A DNA stretch of 41,466 nt from Stentor roeselii (lineage: Eukaryota > Ciliophora > Heterotrichea > Heterotrichida > Stentoridae). Below are positions 26,557 through 35,202 of this stretch, piece by piece (within the stretch, counting starts at the first letter, position 1; each line of letters starts with the position of its first letter). The position numbers were made by a program, and so were the translations under genes. Where the stretch lies: the NCBI GenBank assembly GCA_006503475.1, contig RSEH01000343.1:1-41466 (forward strand). Reading direction: 5' to 3'. The notes under the pieces were generated by a model that saw nothing but the letters and a program-made list of their open reading frames with translations, had not been told where the DNA came from and did not search any database.

Positions 26557-28374
26557 ATGTTGATTTTCTTGATTGTTGTTGTTTCAGGCTTCACATGCAA
26601 AGAAAAGCTAGAAGAAAAATTGAATCAAGACTTGCAATCAAGAATCGCCTCTTACAACTCAGAAGGTAAGGGACTTGACTATCTGTCTCCCATTGAAAAA
26701 TGCAAAGGTAGTAAAGAATCAACTTACCTGATGATTATATGGCAGACACATAGTTTCCCTTTAATTTCATATGGCTTATGCATGCCTGATGAATGTTTAC
26801 CGACTGATGCAGTCTCATTGATAAACTCAGAAACATTTCCTTACTTGAAAGATATTAATATAGGAAATCTTTCAGTGATAACGATCAACTTGCAGAATAA
26901 TGCTGAATATTCAGCAACTTCAGTGATTTTCTTTACAATGTTTGTAGCTCTACTGGGATTGACATTGCTTTCGACGTGCTTTTCGGGTTTAATTAGGAAA
27001 AAAACTTCAAAGTCTTCTGAATCTTTATCGAAAACTTTAAGTTTCATAAGTCATTTCAATCTGGTAAAAAACACCGAAAACTTTACTGACTTGCGTACTT
27101 CTTTTGAAAATCTTTCCTTTTTTGATGGAATGCGAACGATTTGTTCAATTTCAATTTTAGTACTTCACTCTTATTTCTTTACAATATTTTTGCCTTTAAG
27201 TAATCGAAAAGAGTTCATAGAAATGTTAAGGTCACCCTTTTACATGGTAGTGAGTTACTTTAACTTTTGTGTTGATATCTTTTTTTTCATCGCAGGGTTT
27301 TTAATGTGCGTTTTGACTTTAGCAGAAATCCAGGCTAAAAGCAAAAACTTCAGCTGGATGAAATGTGTAGTGCGAAGACTCATGCGCTACCTTCCCTGCT
27401 ACATGTTCATCATTGGAATGGACAAGGTTTTGCCTCCAGGTATTCCAGAATCAATAGGATCTCTAAATTTTCATCTACTTGAAAAAAATTCAAAACATTA
27501 CTGGTGGAAAAATTTATTTTTCATCCAAAACCTGTTCTTGGAAAAGACTTTGATACATCTTCCATGGACCTGGACAATAGCAGCGGATTTTCAGTTTTAT
27601 TTAGTTTCTTTGTTGATTGTTTTCGTTTATACGAAGAACAAGACTGCAGCGATTTCAGGAGTTTTTGTGATGGTGCTTTTGAGTTGTGTTTATAATGTTT
27701 ATCTTACAAATTATTACGAAACACTTTTAGATCTTTTTGAAATGACTACAAATTTGAAATATTTGCATTTAATTTATTGTTCTTTTTGGATAAGATTTCC
27801 TACGTTTTTTATTGGTGTTGTTTTCGGGTTTTTGTATCGGTTGTGTAAGGATAAGGAAAATATTGTGAGAGATCAAACTTGGGCTTTTAGACTAGCAGGA
27901 AATTTTAGATCTTTTGTGCATAATCCTGCATTTCATAGAAAATTTTATCTTTTTTCAGTTTTTTTACATATTTTTCTCTGTGTTTTTCCTATTATCAGTG
28001 AGTATGTAGAAAGAAGTAGCATATTAAATGTATCAGGGATTCTATACTTAGGATTTTCAAGAGTTTTTTTTATTTTATCATTTGCTGGCTGTGTTGCTCC
28101 AATGATGTTCGGTCATTCGAGGAATGTCTCCAAACTTTTAAGTTCGAGACTATGCAAATTTTTTTCAAAGATTTCTTATTCTTTGTACCTGATCCATCCT
28201 GTGATAATCGTAGCATTAAACATGAGTATTAATACTCATGTAGAGTTTGCCATTTGGAGCTGGGCGTTTAGAACTTTGAGTGTTATTCTTTTTTCATCAA
28301 TAATTGCAACGATTCTTACCATTTTAGTGGAGTCTCCATTCTTAAACATTGAGAAGAAATATGTAGGTAGATAA
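26557..28374 (+). CDS. NRF-6-type membrane acyltransferase (acyltransferase 3)
   Basis: A 605-residue membrane protein. A signal peptide (1-14, ending near GFTC) is followed by a cysteine-bearing luminal NRF-type domain (about 15-115; YGLCMPDECLPTDA is the typical motif), a transmembrane helix (about 121-145) and the acyltransferase-3 domain. The latter starts SFFDGMRTICSISILVLHS, where D190, R193 and H204 are the conserved active-site-side residues, and has about ten further hydrophobic segments, ending with SKISYSLYLIHPVIIV and a final helix before a basic tail. The layout equals the nematode nose-resistant-to-fluoxetine family, which probably acylates lipids or other substrates at membranes. 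Start lies in TATAAATG. Stop TAA. Confidence 0.9.
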   Translation: MLIFLIVVVSGFTCKEKLEEKLNQDLQSRIASYNSEGKGLDYLSPIEKCKGSKESTYLMIIWQTHSFPLISYGLCMPDECLPTDAVSLINSETFPYLKDINIGNLSVITINLQNNAEYSATSVIFFTMFVALLGLTLLSTCFSGLIRKKTSKSSESLSKTLSFISHFNLVKNTENFTDLRTSFENLSFFDGMRTICSISILVLHSYFFTIFLPLSNRKEFIEMLRSPFYMVVSYFNFCVDIFFFIAGFLMCVLTLAEIQAKSKNFSWMKCVVRRLMRYLPCYMFIIGMDKVLPPGIPESIGSLNFHLLEKNSKHYWWKNLFFIQNLFLEKTLIHLPWTWTIAADFQFYLVSLLIVFVYTKNKTAAISGVFVMVLLSCVYNVYLTNYYETLLDLFEMTTNLKYLHLIYCSFWIRFPTFFIGVVFGFLYRLCKDKENIVRDQTWAFRLAGNFRSFVHNPAFHRKFYLFSVFLHIFLCVFPIISEYVERSSILNVSGILYLGFSRVFFILSFAGCVAPMMFGHSRNVSKLLSSRLCKFFSKISYSLYLIHPVIIVALNMSINTHVEFAIWSWAFRTLSVILFSSIIATILTILVESPFLNIEKKYVGR

Positions 28375-28587
28375 TTAGATTTATTATTATTTGAAAAAAA
28401 TGAATAGTTAACCTGAATCCATCCAAAACAAATCTATAAAGCTATTTAAGCTAATATCTCCTAAACCAAATTTTAATTCCGCATTTCTGAACAAATTCCA
28501 GTTTTCCTCTTTAAACTTCAAACTAGAATTGAATGATAAAGATTAGCAGGAACGATACGTTGATAATCGTTCGTAAAAAGCAACTGA

Positions 28588-28881
28588 TCCTCTGCTCATT
28601 CTGACGAGGGCCTGAGACTGGTTCTGGAAGTGATCGAATGGGCGGCTGTTCGTTGACAACAATTCCTTCAATAACATCTTTGCATGCACAGTATTAAAAA
28701 CTTTGTGACTAGGAACAGAGCGTCAATTATGCAGATCTCTGACACTCGTCTACTCTTTGGAGGGACTATTAAAGGCAAGTTCTTTAAGGACATCTGGCAA
28801 AGCAAACTATACAGAAAATCTGCATCTTTAAAATTTGACACTGCTGGAGTCGTTGGGAGAGACGCCTCAATCGCGAATTGA
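28588..28881 (+). pseudogene. Coding relic with in-frame TGA and TAA
   Basis: A frame of 98 codons that reads as protein but holds TGA at 28654-28656 and TAA at 28672-28674, and ends in TGA at 28879-28881. It begins SSAHSDEGLRLVLEVIEWAAVR and continues after the stops as MHSIKNFVTRNRASIMQISD, then LLFGGTIKGKFFKDIWQSKL. No 15/16-nt intron removes the stops. I do not recognise the family. It may be a decayed gene, or a gene needing read-through. It is the first broken gene right of the acyltransferase. Confidence 0.45.
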
Positions 28882-29481
28882 TCATGCCACTGCATTCCTT
28901 ATATTCCAGAAATGACAGTCATAAAAAATGCACTCTTATTCATTCAGTTTTATAAGCAATTCGAATTAAATCTTGGTGTTATCAGCAGCACAGAAACAAA
29001 TATCTAGAAAATTATAGTTAAAATATTTCACAAACGAGCATTGGCTTTTAATTATTGCCAGGATTGTTAGGTCAGTCGTCTTGACAATTGAATTTTTCTC
29101 ACCACAGATTTTTAAAGCTTAGTTGTTCTAATCAGGTTATATGATCATCTTTTCCAAAAATACTCAAGATTGAATATGAAATCAATATCAAGTTCTAGGT
29201 TGCATCGGTATAATTTCTTACTCTAAGAATTGAGGAACGAGATCGGAAAAGGATGATCTGTATTTCTAGCCGAAAAATGATTCTCCCTTGATGATTCTGG
29301 AATCATTTTGCATTTGAGATGGGACAGTAATTGAATCTTTTATTAGAAGAGGAGTTTGGATTGAAACCTCAACGATCAATATTCTGACATTAGGACTATG
29401 ACTTAAAAATTTTAAATTACGTTAGCATAAACAGGAAAAAGTAGAAGAGAAGTCTTTGAATTCAAAATAATCTATTAAATA
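28882..29481. other. Spacer, 600 bp
   Basis: AT-rich DNA between two broken loci. No coherent frame longer than about 30 codons was seen on either strand. Confidence 0.4.
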
Positions 29482-30452
29482 CTAACTAGAAGTGAAGCCC
29501 CATTCTTCATAGCCACACTCCGGGTAGCGGCTCAGCCATTTTCTTGTCTTGGGGTCTTTAGGCTTGGTGGTAGAGAGCTCACGGTCTTTGGTCTCCAGCT
29601 TCCAAACTTCCACTACATAGAAGATACAGACTTCTATATCCTTTACCTAAATGTAGGTTACTCCCTTCAATGTAGGTTACAAGCTTCGTAGTAGGCTACT
29701 GACTTCGTTGTAAGTTACAATCTTTTTCGAAGATTACCTCAATATTGATTACAAAAAAAACAATATTTTCCATCGTTGGAAAATAAGAGTTCTCGATACG
29801 AATCTTGTATCTCTTCTTCTGACCAATCCGAAGCATGTAATTGATCGCCAAAGTTATCTCATAAAAATTCAATCTTTTGATCTTTATTCATGGCTTGAAG
29901 TTCTGCTTATGTATAACCTTTCGCTCTGTTCCTTTTCCTTTCAATTTCCCTTTCTTTTTCTTCTTGAGCTGCCAAGGATTGTTTAAGACTCCAAATATAT
30001 TGGTCCTTTTCATAAATTTCTCGTTTTAAATCACTTATTTTGCTTAGTGTGCTGATTTTTAAATCATTTGAGATTTCTCCTACCTCAGCTACTAAAAAAG
30101 AGATTCTTTCTTGTGAAAATAGATATTCTTCTAATTCGGAGATGTTCTTCATATTCCTTGTTGCTTTTTTAAGGTTCTTTATTGCTTCACTTGAGGCCTT
30201 TTTCAAAGCTATAATTAATTTTTCAGTTTCATTAACAATCTGAACAATATAATTTTGAATTTTCGAATTCAAATCACTCAAAGATTCAATATTCAAGTCC
30301 TTATTGGTGATAGATATAAGATAGTGATCTGGTTCATTTTCATGAGTATTTGAGTGATCATTGCACCAATATGTCATTGTAGGGCAGCCTGTACAATAAT
30401 TTCTGATTTCGAGAGGACAGTCATTGTAAGAACAGGACATATTTATAGACAT
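29482..30452 (-). CDS. B-box-like zinc finger, coiled-coil protein; interrupted C-terminus
   Basis: The first part (30452 down to 29918) is a clean frame: a zinc finger with C7, C12, C20, C23, C30, H33, H37, H43, then a coiled coil of about 120 residues (RING-less TRIM-like layout). A 15-nt intron (29903-29917) then removes a TAA and continues the frame as KELQAMNKDQKIEFL. A TGA follows at 29859-29861 that no GT...AG intron removes. Beyond it the same frame goes on as DNFGDQLHASDWSEEEIQDSYRELLFSNDGKYCFF up to the intron-like array at 29631-29752, and after the array in the same effective frame to TAG at 29482-29484 (ending CGYEEWGFTSS). Either a recent pseudogene with one nonsense change (CGA to TGA would do), or TGA is read through. 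Second ATG has context TATAAATATG. Confidence 0.6.
29631..29752 (-). repeat. Array of seven tandem 15/16-nt intron-like units
   Basis: Read on the minus strand, seven consecutive segments each begin GTA and end AG: 29738-29752 (15 nt), 29722-29737 (16), 29703-29718 (16), 29684-29699 (16), 29665-29680 (16), 29647-29661 (15), 29631-29646 (16). Spacers are 0, 3, 3, 3, 3 and 0 nt. The middle ones share the core GTAACCTACATTGAAG and form a 19-nt tandem repeat. They contain stops in all frames. Removing all seven (110 nt) or the whole block (122 nt) both leave the flanking frames in phase. It may be one composite intron or a chain of introns with 3-nt exons. Confidence 0.75.
29903..29917 (-). other. 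15-nt intron in the zinc finger gene
   Basis: Minus-strand GTTATACATAAGCAG, GT...CAG, 15 nt. It carries the TAA that ends the first open part; removal joins ...KRNRAK to ELQAMNK in frame. Confidence 0.65.
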
Positions 30453-30678
30453 TATTTAATTTCAAATTTATACAGCATAAGACAATAATTTTTTTATTTA
30501 CATATAGTGGATTCATCTTAAGTAGTTATCTTTAGTCCAGTTTTCGATTCACTTCCAATATCATCAGTCTTAAAGATTTCTTACTCCTTTTACCATGCTC
30601 AAACTGGTATTAACTATCGAATTGATGGAGCAAAGGTAGACAGAGTAGACAAGAAAGAAAATTTCAGATCTGGTATAG

Positions 30679-31472
30679 ATGGCAAACAGAAAGAATTCCA
30701 CAAACTATATTGAGACTCTAGACAAAGATAGAAGTGGTTGATTTATTAGTTAAATGCTGTTTGATACCAAGCAGGCCCTATTAGTTAAATGACTAAAAAC
30801 AGACTTACAGACGTTACCAAAAAATCAGATGTTAAGAAGGAGAAAGTTCCAGGTTAAAAGAAGAAATCTGGAAGCTCGAATTCTTCTTAAAATAAAAAGG
30901 CCACAAAAAGTCATCAAGCAGCCTGTCTTCAAAGAAAAAATGTCACAAAAAATCATCAAGCAGCTCCTCTTCAAAGAAATTAGGAACTAGTCAAGCCCGA
31001 AGAAGAAAAGAAAGTCGAAGAAGTAAAAAGCCCTAATAATAAAAAGAAAGAAAAGATGTGTCTTTAATATCGTCTTAAGAGATTTCAGACAACAAATCTG
31101 ATGCGCTTGTCGTCTGTAAACTGAATAAGGTGAAGAATTTCTTGGCTCTTGTGTGCAAAGTCCTAGAAATCCCTGTGCTGAGTGACGCTGACTTCGAAAC
31201 CAAAGCCAGAGCTGCAAGTATTAAGAAAAAAACTTAAATTAGCAAATTCATCAAGGTGCTGAAAGCCTTGTTTCCCAGTGGAACTTACAGTGTCAAGCAG
31301 GTTAAACTGTTTGCAACGATATTCGTGAGAATTTCAAAAATATGAAGCCCAAAGAGTCCTGGGTAGTTATCATAGCTGCTTGAATTATGCCAACTGAAAA
31401 AGAATTCGATCATGACAAACTTGCCTCGCCCTTGGAAAAGCACTCAAGTACATCATTTTATGTAAGAGATAA
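30679..31472 (+). pseudogene. Relic of a Ser/Lys-rich protein gene
   Basis: Successive plus-strand frames read as protein but are broken. It begins MANRKNSTNYIETLDKDRSG (an EF-hand-like DKDRSG) with TGA and TAA soon after; then a low-complexity stretch in another frame (KKSSSSLSSKKKCHKKSSSS); then a domain SDALVVCKLNKVKNFLALVCK and ISKFIKVLKALFPSGTYS, split by one TAA (about 31226); then two frame changes, ENFKNMKPKESWVVIIAA with a TGA, and KALKYIIL before the final TAA. I count at least four stops and three frame changes. The family is not recognised. Confidence 0.5.
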
Positions 31473-32463
31473 ATAATTATAAGTTAGAATTAGGGTTTTT
31501 TTATTTGGATGATTGAATGGGTTTATATTAGTTTAGCCAATATTTTGATTGAATAGTGAAAAATTGTGATCATTTCTTAGTAATCATCTAGAATATTTGA
31601 TTAATATTCTTGAATTTCCTTTGGCCCACATTCCTTTTGTCAGTTTAAACAAAAATTTACTCTTACTAATATTAATAATATCAATTCATACTTTTGAATT
31701 GGATTATATTGTAAAAATAAGACAAGAGAACTAATTGAGCCAAATTATTAATCATATTGCAAGGAGACAGATGTTTGTGCAAGTGCGAAACAAGAAAGTT
31801 AGATATTTTCTCCGAAATCCCAGTTCTATTATAAAATTATGAAAAAAAAGTATTGACTGATCTACCTTGTAGAAAACAATTCAAAGTAAGAATAATCATG
31901 CTAGGTTGAAATTAGTGATGATATCTTTCATAAATTACACAATTTAATATTGATTCATCCAGAAGATGAAAAATGGTCTCTGAAAATTTCATTTTTTTAA
32001 AACAAGTGGATAATTTGGTTGATTGATACTAGGATATTAGAAAGTTTTATCATAAATAAACACTAATTTAATTTTATCGTTATCTTAACAAATTATAGAA
32101 TTTCATTACATGAGCAAGTATCAAATTATTTTATAAAATTTATACCGAGATTCAAAATAAGCCAAATATTATTTTAAGTGAATTATGAATTTTTTATTTT
32201 TATTAAAATGTTTACTCATTTATTAAATAGTTTTTTGTAGAATAAATAAATTTGGAACTTAAAACAAATATATTCCCTAAAAAATGCCTTTACAATATTG
32301 AGAATTTTATTCTCAAGAATCAATTTTCTGAGTTATCTTCCTAATATGATTCTTAAACTTTAATCTTGAAGATTTATAATTATATAATAATGAAATTTCG
32401 AAGTGATAGAACATTAAGCTTCGCTGACTCAGTAGATTTTATTCATTTAATTATCTTAATCTA
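31473..32463. other. Gene-free spacer, 1.0 kb
   Basis: Very AT-rich DNA between the Ser/Lys relic and the 3' end of the Kelch-type gene. No coherent frame or repeat found. Confidence 0.4.
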
Positions 32464-33767
32464 TTAATAAATATTTTTGATTAATCCTCCACAATGCTCC
32501 TCACAATTATATCTAAATATTTTATAGTCATCAACTAAAAAGAATGCAAATTTTCCATGATAGCAAGGCTTACTATTAACAATTCCTATAGAAATACAGC
32601 TCTTTTGTTTTTTCCAGATGTTTGTATATTTTTTATTTTCACATACATAAACTGAGCTATCATTAATGAAATATATTTTACTTTCATATAAAAGTAGAAT
32701 ATTTTTCTGAGAAACACTTTCATTGATATTCATTCCTCGATATTGATTTTTCCATATGTTGTAAAGATAAAGAAAGCCCAAGTAACCAGATATTAAAATT
32801 TTATGAGAGAAAAGTAATGTTGAAATGTAATGTGCTTTCGATGGCAAGGCTTCGATAGAAATCCATTTTAATTCCTCAAAATCGAAATATCTTGAGTCAG
32901 AAATAGCAACTTTGGAAAATCCTCCAAAAATATATATTTTATTATCATAATACTCTAATGAGGATTGCTCAGCTGTGATCCCTGAAGGTAACTCTACAAC
33001 TGATTTGTCAATTATGTCAATTAAATTTGATATACCCTTGTCATAACTAAAAATATATTTTCTATTAATTTTAAAAATAGCTGTAGACCATATATTATGA
33101 TTTAATGACTGTATTTCGAGACTATTAATAAATTCATTCCGAGGGTTAAATCTGTACAATCTTTTTGTGTTTTTTTTTTTGAAAATAGTATATCATTTTC
33201 GCCAAAATTATTACTTTCATCAAAATCAATGTTAAGGATTTGATTGAATAAGTCTAATTGTTCATCACATAGAACTTTGAAATCTTTTTCTAAACTTTTT
33301 ATTTTAGATGATTTAATTGATTTTGTGATTAAAACTTGGATATCTTTAATAACATAATTTTTCTTATTATAAAGTTCCCAAGGTTGTTGTTCTTTATCGA
33401 ATGATTCAGAAATTATTAATCTTTGATGTTTTGTGATTTCTTTGATACTTTGAAACAGATATCTGTTCAATTCATTCAAATGTTTTATCATTTTATTATA
33501 TATAATAATAATATTTTCTGCATTTTTAGTTAGTTTTGTCCTTATCTCTGAATTTTGATTAATCATTTGCTTGAGTGAGTTGATTGAATCTGTTTGAGGT
33601 ATATTTTTTATGCTTTTATAAATATACAATAGTTTATGTATACTTGATAAGTCTTGATTAATATGACTTCCTGCATGGTCTTCACAAATGTATTCAGGTT
33701 GCCCTTTACAAAAACAAAACATAATCGCTTTTTTTTCGCAAGTTTCAATGAAGCATTGAAATTTCAT
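32464..33767 (-). CDS. B-box-like zinc finger, coiled-coil, Kelch protein with a frameshift
   Basis: Two overlapping frames make one protein of about 430 residues. The first starts at 33767 with a zinc finger (C5, C10, C18, C20, C28, H31, H35, H44) and about 150 residues of coiled coil. The second holds Kelch-type beta-propeller blades (KIYIFGG, then aromatic turns), ending CGGLIKNIY. They are joined at an 11-base A run (plus-strand T run 33170-33180): with 12 A the frame would run straight through (...FSKKKNTKRLYRFNP). So either one base is missing in the assembly, or a slippery run makes a frameshift, or the gene is newly broken. Relatives lie at 29482-30452 and 35203-37344. Stop TAA. Confidence 0.65.
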
Positions 33768-35202
33768 ATTTATTTAAAAGATAATCACTTCATTTCTAAT
33801 TTAAATTCTATGAGTCTACATTTATTTTAAATTCATAAGAAAAGCAAGATTTAATTATTAAGCACTTTTGATTTAAATTTTTATATGTTCAATTTACTAG
33901 GCATTCAAGTTTGATTGTTATAAAATTTTCCTTTTCTTTTTTCTGAGACTTTTCTATTCCTTGCTTAATCAATTAGATCTAAATTATCTTCTTCTGCTCA
34001 TTTGTTCTACTTTAATTGAAAGGAAATACTTTTGCCAGTTACCGGGTGTCTTATTACACTTATGCTTAATCACTTTGAGTTTAATCTAGCTCCTAGAAAT
34101 TAATTGATTTATAATCATCTTCTTTCAAATTCAAACAAATTGATTAGCTAAAATGCAGACTTATCCGCTAAGAATAAAGAATTTTAGTAGGTCTGTATGT
34201 TTTGATAGGTTAGACATTGATTTTGAAACTTATGCTATTTTATGATAGAAGGTAAGAGAAATGTCTTAATAGATCATTTTAATATACGAGTAAAGATAAT
34301 TATTAATCTAATAACACCTTAACTTTAGAAACTCTATAAAATTTTGTAGTTTCAATGTTATTTGTTATATAGATTCGGGAGTAATTGAGAAACATAGGGA
34401 AATCAATTTATCAAAAAATACTCCAAATACTTTTCATGATAGATCTGTCTTCCCAGATCAATTTTCTATATATTATTTTTGATTAAAATTTTATATTCCC
34501 GAATTTATTTGGTAAAATCAATACGGAATTCGATTAAGATCCTGTAAGAGGCAATCCAGTAGGAAATATAGCAGTTGATTGACTGTGTGTATACCTTTAC
34601 AAGCCATTTTTCAATATTAGATTATAATAAAATCGTAGATCTAATTATCAAAAGATAGACCCATATTTATCTTATAGACTTAATATATTTTTTTGATATG
34701 AATCAATCTATTTACATGTGCAAATAAATTCAAAACATAAATTTTGATAATACAGATGTTATATTATGATATTTGGATAAGCACTTCATAAAAATGAAAA
34801 AAGAAATTATAATATTAGCACACTTAAGTAGCCAAAAACTAAAAATAATTATGTCCAAGCCATTATATTAATCTATATGAACTTTAGGTAATTTGAGAGA
34901 TAATAGATGAGAGCTAATTAAATCATTCTATTGAAGATAGGATGATATCGAAGATTTTATGTAAAATATACTCAAATAGATAGGTAATCAAAATCTTATC
35001 CAAATTAGAATCCTTATAATATCAAAAGATTAATATTATAATCTCATAAAACCTTATCACTGAATTATGTGAAGAATCATCGTCCTTGTAAACTTAATAG
35101 TTGATCTTATTACGTTGGTCTGATAAAAATCGGGTTTGATACTTGAAGCCCTTTAAGTGTCTACATTTTAAAACCTGGAATAAAAATGAGATATTCTTAT
35201 AA
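33768..35202. other. Gene-free divergent spacer, 1.4 kb
   Basis: Very AT-rich DNA between the divergent Kelch-type and WD40-type genes. Apart from TATAA (35198-35202) next to the WD40 start I see no motif, relic or repeat. Confidence 0.4.

Noticed and set aside
28588-31472. Alternative genetic code (TAA as Gln, TGA as Trp) for the broken loci
   Set aside because: More than fifteen genes in the same window have no internal stops and end in TAA, TAG or TGA, so stops are stops here; nearby relics also have frame changes, which recoding does not explain.
33102-33180. A 54-63 nt GT...AG intron joining the two frames of the Kelch gene
   Set aside because: Its removal leaves the original phase and does not reach the Kelch frame; a single-base change in the A run does.
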